Below the pieces are notes generated by a model. That model was given only the letters and a program-made list of their open reading frames with translations. It was not told the origin of the DNA and made no database searches. The translations under genes and the position numbers were made by a program. Source: an uncultured Gemmatimonadota bacterium (GTDB lineage Bacteria > Gemmatimonadota > Gemmatimonadetes > Gemmatimonadales > Gemmatimonadaceae). Taken from it: DNA of 64,000 bases. This document shows, one piece after another, positions 1 to 7,890 of the stretch; position 1 is the first letter of the stretch, and the number at the start of each line of letters is the position of its first letter. Location of the stretch: positions 62,001 to 126,000 of the forward strand of contig CAIRYG010000005.1 of assembly GCA_903882745.1 (NCBI GenBank), given 5' to 3'.

Positions 1-63
1 GAACAACACGCGCAGTGCGTGCGGCGCGCTCACGTACGGCGCGCTCACGTACGGCGCGCTCAC
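1..63 (-). CDS. N-terminal fragment of a gene running off the left edge, possibly a glycosyltransferase
   Basis: Only the first 21 codons are inside the window. A GTG start overlaps the TGA of the methyltransferase upstream in a GTGA junction, the same arrangement as the three preceding genes of this operon. The visible peptide begins with VSAPY repeated twice, then VSAPH, then ALRVLF. The RVLF strand resembles the first beta strand of GT4-type glycosyltransferases, but so few residues cannot settle the family. The repeated pentapeptide comes from a 15-bp tandem repeat, so any of three in-frame GTG codons could be the start. Confidence 0.4.
   Translation of the reverse strand, partial: MSAPYVSAPYVSAPHALRVLF
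19..63. repeat. 15-bp tandem repeat, three copies, at a gene junction
   Basis: Three head-to-tail 15-bp units are visible, two of them identical (GTACGGCGCGCTCAC) and the first differing at one base. On the minus strand every unit carries an in-frame GTG and encodes VSAPY or VSAPH. The array therefore multiplies the possible start codon of the gene leaving the window and touches the stop codon of the methyltransferase. Confidence 0.85.
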
Positions 64-785
64 GGGCGGCCCTCTCCGCCCGCTCCGCGGGTAGCGACGG
101 TCAGCGAGTGAGCGCCGAACCAGCGGGTGATCGCACGCACCTGATCGAGCGCAAACATCCGCTTGGGACGGCGACCCGGTAAGTACAGATAGTGCCCGAA
201 CCCGTCAATCACGTCGACCCGGCAGCCGAGCGCACGCAGGGCTCGCACGCGTCCGATGAGTGTCACGGGTTGGTTGATAGGCTGCCCCGTTTCGGCATAC
301 GGGCGCCCGGTGAGGTTCCGGAACGCGCGATACAATCCGAGCAGCCCAATATAGTTCGGCGTTGTGATGATGAGCCGGCCGCCGGGCTTCGTCACGCGCA
401 CGAGCTCGGCGAGTCCTGCGGATGGCGACGGCACGTGCTCGAGCGTCTCAAAACTGCAGATGAGGTCGAAGGTCGCGTCCGCAAAGGGAAGACGCTCGAT
501 ATCGCCGGCGAGGAATCCACCCTCGGGTGCCCCTGACGCACCGTCGCGTTTAGCGATCGCGACGGCGGCCGGAGAATAGTCCGCGAAGGCAATACAGCGG
601 GCGCCGCGGCCCGCGAGCCAGCGGACAAATGCTCCGCGGCCGCAGGCGATCTCGAGTACCACGAGGCCCGTGAGATCGCCCACATAGGGCATCGCGGCCT
701 TGTGCCATGGCGAGAGTACGTCGTCGGGCCGCTCGACCTCGAGCGCCCGATGCCAGTCGTCATAGGCGCGGCGTGTGTCCGTCAT
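60..785 (-). CDS. class I SAM-dependent methyltransferase (UbiG/Methyltransf_11 type)
   Basis: The 241-residue product has the standard features of a Rossmann-fold SAM methyltransferase: motif I VLEIACGRG at about residues 43-51, an acidic strand-2 end (FADYS), the FDLICSFETLEHV segment that follows SAM-binding strand 4 in this family, and a late KPGGRLIITTPNY strand. The substrate cannot be read from sequence. The ATG at 785 overlaps the TGA of the upstream glycosyltransferase (ATGA), so I prefer it to the longer frame beginning at 845. The neighbouring GT2 and second methyltransferase suggest modification of a surface glycan or a small glycosylated molecule. Confidence 0.85.
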   Translation of the reverse strand: MTDTRRAYDDWHRALEVERPDDVLSPWHKAAMPYVGDLTGLVVLEIACGRGAFVRWLAGRGARCIAFADYSPAAVAIAKRDGASGAPEGGFLAGDIERLPFADATFDLICSFETLEHVPSPSAGLAELVRVTKPGGRLIITTPNYIGLLGLYRAFRNLTGRPYAETGQPINQPVTLIGRVRALRALGCRVDVIDGFGHYLYLPGRRPKRMFALDQVRAITRWFGAHSLTVATRGAGGEGRP

Positions 786-1627
786 CCGCGCACGACGCGC
801 TGCGCCTGCCGCTGCCACGCGCGGAAGTGCCAGAGGATGTGCCACGATTCGGCGACAAGCGACGCGAGCGCGCTGCAGCTGTCGACGAGTACTGGACGTT
901 CACGTATCGCGCGGAGCCGTGTGAGTACCACGCGTCGCAGCAGCACTGTGAGCGACAGGGTTTCGCGGTGAATGGCCGAGTAGAGCACCACGGCATAGTG
1001 CTGCCGCGCGAGCGCTCCGCCCCACGCGAGTCGCCGCGGCGGGTGGTCGACAATGGCCTCCGAGGAGAATCCTTCGACGAGTCCGCCGTCACGTGCACGC
1101 TGCTGCAGATCGAAATCTTCCATGTGCGCGTGCGGAAACCGTTCATCAAATCCGCCAAACTGTTCGAAGGCGCTGCGGCGCATCAGGAAGTTGCAACTCC
1201 AGATCCACGCGCCCGCTTCGTTCACTGGCGAGATCTGCAGGGGCGATGTCCACGGCTGGCGGCAGACGGTGCGCCCCGGGGAGATGTCCCATCCATGCGC
1301 GACCGCGACGAGGAAGCCACTCAGCCAGTTGGGATCCGGAAGGCAGTCGTCGTCAGTAAAGACGAGATACGACGCCCGCGCCAGCCGCGCGCCCGCATTG
1401 CGGTTTGCGGAGGGGCCCCGCCGTGGGCCCGCCGTCCACTGAGCCCACGGGTAGCGGTCCGCCACCATACGGCGCGAGGTCTCGTCGGTACTGTCGTCAG
1501 AAACAATGACTTCGTAACGCGCGGCGTCGAGCGATTGCATGCCAGGTGCGAGTCGATCGAGGCACTGGGCCAGCGTGTCGGGGCGTTGGTACGTGGGAAT
1601 CACCACGCTGATCTGCGGCACGGTCAC
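782..1627 (-). CDS. family 2 glycosyltransferase
   Basis: This 281-residue GT-A glycosyltransferase carries the GT2 hallmarks: ISVVIPTYQRP near the N terminus (residues 6-16), SDDSTDE at 43-49, GPSANRNAGA at 71-80, and the metal-binding TDDD at 91-94 in VFTDDDCLP. It is expected to use a nucleotide sugar at the cytoplasmic face of the membrane. A GTG at 1627 overlaps the preceding gene's TGA in a GTGA junction, and the homologous part starts immediately after it, so the longer frame from 1660 is unlikely. Its partners in the operon are two methyltransferases. The acceptor is unknown. Confidence 0.88.
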   Translation of the reverse strand: MTVPQISVVIPTYQRPDTLAQCLDRLAPGMQSLDAARYEVIVSDDSTDETSRRMVADRYPWAQWTAGPRRGPSANRNAGARLARASYLVFTDDDCLPDPNWLSGFLVAVAHGWDISPGRTVCRQPWTSPLQISPVNEAGAWIWSCNFLMRRSAFEQFGGFDERFPHAHMEDFDLQQRARDGGLVEGFSSEAIVDHPPRRLAWGGALARQHYAVVLYSAIHRETLSLTVLLRRVVLTRLRAIRERPVLVDSCSALASLVAESWHILWHFRAWQRQAQRVVRG

Positions 1628-2331
1628 AACGCCGATTCCGCCCGAGCGGCGCGGCGCCACGCCACACCCAGTTGCTGCGGATCCTCACCAGCAATGCGGG
1701 TGAGTCGCCATCCATCAGCCGCGGGTAAGTGATCCATGGCCGCGCGACGAACCTGCGCGTCAACCCAATCGTGAAAGAGAATCACCGCGTTGGCCGGCAT
1801 GCGCGGGGCCACGAGTATGAGCTCATCGCGCACCCCGTCGTAGTCGTGGCGGCTGTCCTGAAAAAACACATCCGGCACTGTGGTCTCGAGCACCGGGGGC
1901 ATCGACGCCACCGAGGGCTGTCCGCGATGCACCACAATCCATGGCCGCAGCGCCTGTGCAATATGCGCCCCGGCCTTGGGGTAGAGATCGAACGTATGGA
2001 CCGCGGTCCCCTGCGCCTCGCGCACTGCGGCCGCCAGGATAGACGTCGAGAAGCCCCAATACGTGCCGGTCTCAAACACAATGCGCGGCTGCGCCGCGCG
2101 TACAATGGCGAACAGCGCACGCGCCGTGTCGGGGTGCACGGTGTTGGAACGTGCGAAGCCCGCGTCGAGTCGACGCACAATCCACGCGGGCAACCAGCGC
2201 CGTAACCGCGTCTCACGTTCAAGTAGGCGCACCATCGGTGCCAGTGCGTCGGCCGGTGGTTCGGTGACCGTCGCGCCGAATGCATCGCGCACAAACGCTG
2301 TGAGCGAGACGACGGTCTGGTCGTCGATCAC
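1624..2331 (-). CDS. class I SAM-dependent methyltransferase, CmcI/Methyltransf_24-like
   Basis: The product (235 residues from the GTG at 2331) contains a SAM-binding motif I RIVFETGTYWG around residues 83-93, an acidic FDLYP at the end of strand 2, and the pair FFQDSRHDYDG ... ILFHDWV that is typical of the CmcI/TylF-like Methyltransf_24 group, which methylate sugar or antibiotic hydroxyls. GTG 2331 overlaps the upstream TGA by GTGA. An ATG six bases earlier (2337) is an equally possible start. It lies in a translationally coupled operon with a GT2 and another methyltransferase, which supports a glycan-decoration role. Confidence 0.75.
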   Translation of the reverse strand: MIDDQTVVSLTAFVRDAFGATVTEPPADALAPMVRLLERETRLRRWLPAWIVRRLDAGFARSNTVHPDTARALFAIVRAAQPRIVFETGTYWGFSTSILAAAVREAQGTAVHTFDLYPKAGAHIAQALRPWIVVHRGQPSVASMPPVLETTVPDVFFQDSRHDYDGVRDELILVAPRMPANAVILFHDWVDAQVRRAAMDHLPAADGWRLTRIAGEDPQQLGVAWRRAARAESAL

Positions 2332-3305
2332 GTCCATCCTGACGCGCGGCGCCACACCTTCCGATCGAGTCGCCAGTAGCGCTTCACCGAAAACTCTTCA
2401 TCGCCCGGGAACATCTCCGTATCGGCAACGGCGTCGGTAAAGTTGTTGCCGTTCGCCGACGATTGATCGGCCCAGTGCAACAGCTCCGCCTCCAATGTCA
2501 TGGGGCGAACGGCCGCACCATGTTCGGGAAGTCCGTGATGCGACTGAATAAAATGATGCAGTTCGAGCTCCTGCACCTCCGTCAGCGTGCCGGGCGGCAG
2601 GGTGCGCAGTCGACGGTCGAGCATGATCGAGCCGAGGACGATGTGCTGCAGCAGATAGCCGGCCTGCGTGTAGTCAAAGCCGGCGGCGCCAATCGAGTAC
2701 GTCTCCACCTTGCCGATGTCGTGCAACAGCGCGCCTGCGGTCACGAGATCGCGGTCGCCCCCCATGGTCTCGGTGGAATGGCGGGCAATGGAGGCGACCT
2801 CCACCACGTGCAACAACAGCCCGCCAACCAGCGCGTGGTGACCACGCGGAGCGCCGGGGGTGCGCTCAAAGCGCGAACGGAACTCGTCGTCAGCGAAGAA
2901 CAGATCCACCGCGCGCCGTAGCGTCTTGGACGTCATCTCCCCGCGCCACTGATCGACCTGCGTCCACAGCGACTCCGTGGACTGGCGAATGCGCGGGAGA
3001 AAGTCGTCGAGATTGATCGCGGCACTCGGCACCACGCGCGGGGGGCTCGCGACCTTGATCTGGCGGCGCCCCAAATAGAACTCGACCGTGCCGATCACCT
3101 GCACGACCATGCCAGCTTTGACGCCGGCCATCGCGGCAACCTGCTCCTTCCAAATATTGGCGCCGATTGTGCCGCTGGCATTCCCGAGCTGCAGCGCAAC
3201 GAAGGGATCGCCGCTCTTGGTCTGCTTGTCCTCGCGCGTGCGGACCATCAGCTCGTGCTGGACGCGTGTGCCTTCGACGAGCGATGGGATATCGAGGATG
3301 GCCAC
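2328..3305 (-). CDS. YhaM-like OB-fold/HD-domain 3'-5' exoribonuclease
   Basis: An N-terminal OB-fold (about residues 10-95, including ANIWKE and VIGTVEFYLGRRQIKV) is followed by an HD phosphohydrolase domain with HHALVGGLLLHVVEVA, the metal-binding LLHDIGKVETY, and a late LLHWADQ. This order and the length of about 325 residues match YhaM/CBF1-type 3'-5' exonucleases that trim RNA or single-stranded DNA. A GTG at 3305 is proposed as the start. The frame stays open to 3380, but that stretch contains the terminator of the upstream gene, so the longer N terminus is unlikely. It is the first gene of a four- or five-gene overlapping operon. Confidence 0.82.
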   Translation of the reverse strand: MAILDIPSLVEGTRVQHELMVRTREDKQTKSGDPFVALQLGNASGTIGANIWKEQVAAMAGVKAGMVVQVIGTVEFYLGRRQIKVASPPRVVPSAAINLDDFLPRIRQSTESLWTQVDQWRGEMTSKTLRRAVDLFFADDEFRSRFERTPGAPRGHHALVGGLLLHVVEVASIARHSTETMGGDRDLVTAGALLHDIGKVETYSIGAAGFDYTQAGYLLQHIVLGSIMLDRRLRTLPPGTLTEVQELELHHFIQSHHGLPEHGAAVRPMTLEAELLHWADQSSANGNNFTDAVADTEMFPGDEEFSVKRYWRLDRKVWRRASGWT

Positions 3306-3343
3306 AGTTGTCTGCGCGTCGTCGCGCGGCGAGGGAAAACGGA

Positions 3344-3369
3344 GCCGAGTCCGCGAGTGCGGACTCGGC
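3344..3369 (-). terminator. intrinsic terminator after the PD40 propeller gene
   Basis: A perfect 11-bp GC-rich stem (GCCGAGTCCGC and its complement) with a 4-nt loop lies eight bases past the stop of the propeller gene. On the minus strand it is followed by TCCGTTTTCCC. It separates the protease/propeller pair from the YhaM operon. Confidence 0.7.
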
Positions 3370-3376
3370 GCTGACC

Positions 3377-4510
3377 TCACGGCTTCCAGTCAGCCATGAA
3401 AAGATTGGTCTCGTGCGGCTGCGAGCCGTACCGATTTGACGCCCACATCAGCTTTTTACCGTCCGGGCTGAAAATCGGAAAGCCGTCGAACTCCGCGTTC
3501 TTCGTGATTCGCTCGAGCCCTGACCCGTCGAGGTTCACAAGATAGATATCGAAGTTCCGGCTCTTGGGGTTCGTGTAGTTCGACGAGAAAATGATACGCG
3601 TGCCGTCGTGCGTCCACGAGGGACCAAAGCTCGCGCCGCCGAGGTGCGTGATCTGCCGTTGGTTGGAGCCGTCGGCGTTCATGACGTAGAGATCCATCTT
3701 GTTCGGACGGATCATGTTCTGCTTGAGCAGGTCGCGGTACTGCGCGAGCTCCGTGCTGTCGGTGGGATGATACGCGCGGTACACAATCTGCTTGCCGTCG
3801 GGCGACCACCAGGGACCACCGTCGTAGCCAGGCGTTGTGGTGAGTTGCTTCACGTCGGTGCCGTCGACGTTCATGGTGTAGATGTCGAGATCCCCACCCT
3901 TGAGCGACGTAAACACAATCCGTTTGCCGTCTGGCGACAGCACGCCCTCGGCGGTGTACACGCCGTAGTTCGTGAGGCGCTTCAGCCCCGAGCCGTCACG
4001 GTTGACGGTGTACATGTCGTAGGGATCGATCCCCCACACGTAGCCCTTGGAAGGATCTGGAACAGGCGGGCAGGCGCTGTCGGCCATGTGCGTCGAGCCG
4101 AAAAAGAGCCGCTTGCCGTCGGGGAGGAACCAGCCGCAGGTCGTCTTGCCGGCATTTGGCGAGACACGTTTCCGCTCGGTGCCATCGACTTTCATCACAT
4201 ACTGGAGGTCGCACTGATGCGCCTGGCCAGGAATCTGCGCCTGATAGGTGACCCACTTTCCATCGCGCGAGAAGTAGGCCTCGGCGTTGCTGCCGCCAAA
4301 GGTGAGCTGACGGATGTTGCGCAGGTGCGCGTCTTCGCCCGGATCGGCGGGACGTGCGACCGGCTTGGTCGGCGCGGCCGTCGGCGCAACCGGTGTGGTC
4401 GAGAGCACCGTCTGGGCGGAGGTCTTACTGACGGGGCCTTGGGCCCCCGCCGTTGAAGCAACCACCGCCAGCAGGAGCGCGGTGGCCCGAATGCGAATCA
4501 CGACAGGCAT
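3377..4510 (-). CDS. secreted TolB-like PD40 beta-propeller protein
   Basis: The 377-residue protein has a classic signal peptide (hydrophobic ALLLAVVAS, cleavage near AGAQG), then a Pro/Ala-rich linker, then repeated PD40/WD40-like blades marked by FSRDGKWVTY, LSPDGKRIVF, WSPDGKQIVY and FSPDGKKLMW. This organisation matches the periplasmic propeller of TolB and of DPP-IV-like proteins, but no peptidase domain follows. The role is probably binding or scaffolding in the periplasm or at the surface. It starts 15 bp after the S41 protease gene and is probably cotranscribed with it. A TAACTT element overlapping that gene's stop could also give it its own promoter. Confidence 0.8.
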   Translation of the reverse strand: MPVVIRIRATALLLAVVASTAGAQGPVSKTSAQTVLSTTPVAPTAAPTKPVARPADPGEDAHLRNIRQLTFGGSNAEAYFSRDGKWVTYQAQIPGQAHQCDLQYVMKVDGTERKRVSPNAGKTTCGWFLPDGKRLFFGSTHMADSACPPVPDPSKGYVWGIDPYDMYTVNRDGSGLKRLTNYGVYTAEGVLSPDGKRIVFTSLKGGDLDIYTMNVDGTDVKQLTTTPGYDGGPWWSPDGKQIVYRAYHPTDSTELAQYRDLLKQNMIRPNKMDLYVMNADGSNQRQITHLGGASFGPSWTHDGTRIIFSSNYTNPKSRNFDIYLVNLDGSGLERITKNAEFDGFPIFSPDGKKLMWASNRYGSQPHETNLFMADWKP

Positions 4511-4525
4511 GAGAGAGGGCTAAAG

Positions 4526-6145
4526 TTACTTGAGACGGCCAGGCGCTGATGGTGCAGCGGTGGACGCGGCGAGCGCGAGCAGCTCCTTGGTGGTCTTGCC
4601 GCGTCGCAAGAGATCCAACGCCTTCTGCAACTGGGGATCATCGTGCAGGTCACGGCGCTTGGCCGTGCTGTCACCCCACGCGAGCGTCGCGATCTTCCCG
4701 TCGAGCAGACGGTCGATGTACTTGATGCCCGCATCGAACTCCTTGCGGTCCACGGTCACGCCACGCTTGGCGAGACGCGCGTAGAACTCATCACGCATCG
4801 CCGGTGTAATCGCGAAATCGGGCTTCACCTGCTTGCTCATCTCGAACGAGTAGTCGTAGAGCGCCAGGTAGGTCTCCTGCTGCTTGGAGAGCATTGAGCG
4901 CGCCAACTTCTGCTCGGCGGTCGTAAAGGTGTCGTACGGCACGATGACGTCCGGCGTGATGGCGCCGCCACCGTAGACCACGCGACCGCCGTCGCTCTTG
5001 TACTTGGGGCGATTCTGGCGCACCGCTTCGGTCTCGAGCGAATCTGGCTTCACTTCGACGAGCTGACCGTCGTCGGTGAGCTTGCGTTCTTTTTGGATGC
5101 TGCGACCGCTCGGGGTGTACCACTTGGCGGTCGTGAGCTTGATCGCAAAACCACCATCGAGGCGGTACATGGACTGCACGAGTCCCTTGCCGAACGAGGT
5201 GGTGCCGACGACCAGCGCGCGATCGTGATCCTGCAACGCGCCCGCGACGATTTCAGAGGCAGATGCCGAATAGCCGTCGGTGAGAATCACGAGCGGAATC
5301 TTCGGCGCAATCGGGGTCATGTCCGTTACGTGGACCTGCGGCGGCTCGCCGCGACCGCGCACACTCAGAATCTCTTTTCCCTTCTCAACAAAGAGGTTGG
5401 TCATCGTGTCGGCCTGCTCGAGGAACCCACCAGGATTCCCACGCAGGTCGAGCACGAGACTCGTCGCGCCTTCGGCGACTAGTCGTTTGAGATTGTCGGT
5501 GACTTCCTTGGCCGCAGTCTCGCTGAAGCCCTGCACAGGGATGTAGGCCGTCTTCCCGTCGAGCATGATCGCGTACGGCACGGCCGGAATGCGAATCACG
5601 CGCCGCGTGAAGGTGACGGCAAACGGTTCCGTGGTGCCAGGACGCACAAAGGTCGCGCCGATCTTGGTACCCGGCTCACCCTTCAACCGTCCGGAGACCA
5701 TCTCGATTTTCCACGAGGCGGTGATCCGTGCGGTGTCGATCTTTACAATCCGATCGCCGACGCGAATCCCTGCTTCGTCGGCTGGTGTGTGCGGAAACAC
5801 TTTGGCGATCACGATCGTGCCTTCCTGCTGCTCGATCTGCATACCGACGCCGGCGTAGAACCCGCCCGTCGTCTGATTGAACGCCTCAAGCTGCTTGGGC
5901 GAATAGATCTCGGCGTACGGATCCTTGAGCTCTGCCACGAGCCCGCGGGCGGCCTTCTCGTACAGCGAGCCAATGTCGACCGAGTCGACATAGCGATCGC
6001 TGACGATGGCCATCACCTGTTCAAACAGGCGCACACCACTCTGCGCACCGCGCTCTTGGACCACGAACGCGCCGGCAATGAGCGGAATGAACGCGAGCCC
6101 AATCAGGGCTGCCTTTGGGAGTCTACGCATCGAGATCCGAGTCAC
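4526..6145 (-). CDS. S41 family carboxy-terminal processing protease (CtpA/Prc type)
   Basis: This 539-residue protease has an N-terminal membrane anchor or signal (residues 11-28), a tail-specific protease N-terminal helical region, a PDZ domain (about 95-175, starting at GGFYAGVGMQIE), and the S41 core. The catalytic pair is visible: Ser295 in GYSASASEI and Lys320 in TSFGKG, 25 residues apart as in Prc. LDLRGNPGGFLEQA is the conserved substrate-cradle strand. Members cleave the C termini of periplasmic proteins. A long C-terminal helical extension rich in charged residues follows the core. The propeller protein downstream may be a partner. Confidence 0.92.
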   Translation of the reverse strand: MTRISMRRLPKAALIGLAFIPLIAGAFVVQERGAQSGVRLFEQVMAIVSDRYVDSVDIGSLYEKAARGLVAELKDPYAEIYSPKQLEAFNQTTGGFYAGVGMQIEQQEGTIVIAKVFPHTPADEAGIRVGDRIVKIDTARITASWKIEMVSGRLKGEPGTKIGATFVRPGTTEPFAVTFTRRVIRIPAVPYAIMLDGKTAYIPVQGFSETAAKEVTDNLKRLVAEGATSLVLDLRGNPGGFLEQADTMTNLFVEKGKEILSVRGRGEPPQVHVTDMTPIAPKIPLVILTDGYSASASEIVAGALQDHDRALVVGTTSFGKGLVQSMYRLDGGFAIKLTTAKWYTPSGRSIQKERKLTDDGQLVEVKPDSLETEAVRQNRPKYKSDGGRVVYGGGAITPDVIVPYDTFTTAEQKLARSMLSKQQETYLALYDYSFEMSKQVKPDFAITPAMRDEFYARLAKRGVTVDRKEFDAGIKYIDRLLDGKIATLAWGDSTAKRRDLHDDPQLQKALDLLRRGKTTKELLALAASTAAPSAPGRLK

Positions 6146-6269
6146 TCTTGAGAGGAAGAGGGAGAATACCTAGTCCGTACGCCTGTCGCCACGGCGAGTT
6201 TCGTGCCATCGGGCACTCCGTAACTTTACGTAACTGGCCCAACTCTATACGCGACAACGGGATAGATCG

Positions 6270-7115
6270 TTAGGTGGCTTTTTGCCCGAGGCGATAGCTG
6301 ACCACCCAGTGCTTCCCGTCCTGCTCGATGACTGCCTCGCGGGCTGCGCCCGAGGTCACGAGCATCTCGTGGGCGGGCTGGAGCACACGCTGGAGGTGGG
6401 ACGGAAATCGCTGAACCAAGGGGAGTTGTTCGGCGAGTTGCTCGAGTCCCACGCGCCAGGTGGTGTGCCCCTCGGCGCGGGCTACGGCGAGCAACCGGTA
6501 GAGGCGCCGTGCGACCGGACTGTTGAGCGACCAGTACTGCGACGACAACAGGGTGATACTCCAGCCCGCGGCGATGTTCGCGCGGAGTGGGGCGGCGATG
6601 GTCACACGTGCGTCGCCCGATTCGTTGCTCGTCAGCAGCGGAAAGAGCCCGAGTTGGTCGCGATCGGTCATGCGCCGCCGGTCGATCTGCACGAGCGCGA
6701 GCACGGCCATCTGGCCCGAAAAGAGCGGGCCCGCGGAGCCTTCTCGATAGCAGTCGGTGGATTCGAGCAGGGTACGTTCGAGACGGGTGAGCGCCGAGCG
6801 CAGTTGCTCGTAGGTGCGTCCGTCCACGCGCCGTCCCATGGCACGGAGAAAGGCATGGAGCGTGAAGGTGACGGTGCCATCGGCGGGCGCGCCCGCTTCG
6901 TGATAGCGGCGCATCAACTCGACGTAGACATCCTGATCGAAGGTGCCCGGCAGTCGTTCGCCTGGGGCAGGGAGCACGCGCCAGCGACCGCCCGAGGGGG
7001 GCGACCAGGTGATGACCGTCTCTTCGGCGGAGTCGCTGAGCCGGAAGATAGGAAGCGCCTCAAGGGAGCGGTCGAGCACGATGGTGCGCGAAGGCTGCTT
7101 GCGGCGCGTCGCCAT
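6270..7115 (-). CDS. RepA-like replication initiator protein (plasmid-type, RPA family)
   Basis: The 281-residue product matches what I know of the replication initiator protein A family: an N-terminal winged-helix region with GTFDQDVYVELMRRYHE, a TYEQLRSALTRLERT segment, then LGLFPLLTSNES, and a second winged-helix region with SPVARRLYRLLAVARAEG. These proteins normally open iteron-type plasmid origins. The gene follows the MerR-like gene by 73 bp and looks cotranscribed. No iterons were found nearby, so on this chromosome it may have become a regulator or an accessory initiator. The family call is by recognition, without a database search. Confidence 0.65.
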   Translation of the reverse strand: MATRRKQPSRTIVLDRSLEALPIFRLSDSAEETVITWSPPSGGRWRVLPAPGERLPGTFDQDVYVELMRRYHEAGAPADGTVTFTLHAFLRAMGRRVDGRTYEQLRSALTRLERTLLESTDCYREGSAGPLFSGQMAVLALVQIDRRRMTDRDQLGLFPLLTSNESGDARVTIAAPLRANIAAGWSITLLSSQYWSLNSPVARRLYRLLAVARAEGHTTWRVGLEQLAEQLPLVQRFPSHLQRVLQPAHEMLVTSGAAREAVIEQDGKHWVVSYRLGQKAT

Positions 7116-7188
7116 TAGCCGCGGTGGGTGACGCGCGGACTCCGCCGTTGGCTCGGGGTGTTACCCGCGCGCTGGGTGGTCTGCGCGA

Positions 7189-7734
7189 TCATCGCAGCTC
7201 CTCGCGACCGAGTGCCGCGCGTACGGCTTCGCGAATGGCGATGATCACGGCGTCGCGTGCGGCGGGGGAATCGTCGCGCACGTTGAGTTCAATCCCATCG
7301 GCCACGGGGAGTCGGCGCCAGCTCACGGGTTTGTCGTCGTCGTGCGCCACGGCGCGATCGCTGCCGGCACCGAGTGCGGGGGCGAGCGCTTGGGCAACGC
7401 GGCGCTCGAGTTGATCGCCGGTGACGTCAATCATCTCCGCTTTGATGGCGTCGAGCGTTTGGCCTTCGCGCTGACGAATCTTGATGCCGAGCAACTGCAG
7501 GAGATGGCGATAGTGATACGTCGCCGCTGTGCCTTTGCCTTCGGGATGATCGATCAGTCCGGCTGCGACGTAAAAACGCACCGCGCGTGCACTTGGCGTC
7601 GCGCGCGCCGACGCGTTGGTGGGCCGCATGCCGGCGGCGTCAACGAGTGCCGTGGCATGCGAGGCGAGTCCGCGTGCGTTCCATGGAGCGTGGCGCGCGT
7701 GGGCGCGCAAAAGTGCAACAGAAGACTCAGCCAT
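7189..7734 (-). CDS. MerR-type DNA-binding regulator upstream of repA-like gene
   Basis: Within 181 residues a MerR winged helix is visible around residues 45-95: ARAVRFYVAAGLI, the wing with YHYRHLLQLLGIK, and LDAIKAEM. The C-terminal 75 residues are unlike metal-sensing MerR proteins: there are no cysteines, and the segment looks like a dimerisation or ligand domain of unknown type. The gene precedes the RepA-like gene in the same direction and probably controls it. The ATG lies only four bases past a TTATTGTAT sequence that could be a -10 region, so the message may be nearly leaderless. Confidence 0.7.
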   Translation of the reverse strand: MAESSVALLRAHARHAPWNARGLASHATALVDAAGMRPTNASARATPSARAVRFYVAAGLIDHPEGKGTAATYHYRHLLQLLGIKIRQREGQTLDAIKAEMIDVTGDQLERRVAQALAPALGAGSDRAVAHDDDKPVSWRRLPVADGIELNVRDDSPAARDAVIIAIREAVRAALGREELR

Positions 7735-7819
7735 CCCGATACAATAACTCCGGCGGAGCGAAACTTCGAGAACGGGGCGGACGGGGGCGCGGTCGGGCAG
7801 GTCACAACAGCAGGTAACA

Positions 7820-7853
7820 ACGGGGGGTACGCGATGGTTCGCGCACCCCCCGT
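7820..7853 (-). terminator. hairpin terminator after the histone-like gene
   Basis: A 9-bp perfect stem (ACGGGGGGT with its complement) is extended by four further CGCG pairs past one mismatch, with a 6-nt loop. It begins about 40 bp beyond the stop of the Lys-rich protein gene on the minus strand and is followed by a moderately T-rich stretch. Confidence 0.6.
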
Positions 7854-7890
7854 TCTCCCAAACGGCCGGGGCCGAGGGAGGGAATGTCGG

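Noticed and set aside
6146-6269. CGTAACT repeats near the RepA-like gene as possible iterons
   Set aside because: Only two copies occur ten bases apart, downstream rather than upstream of the initiator gene, with no AT-rich unwinding region or further copies.
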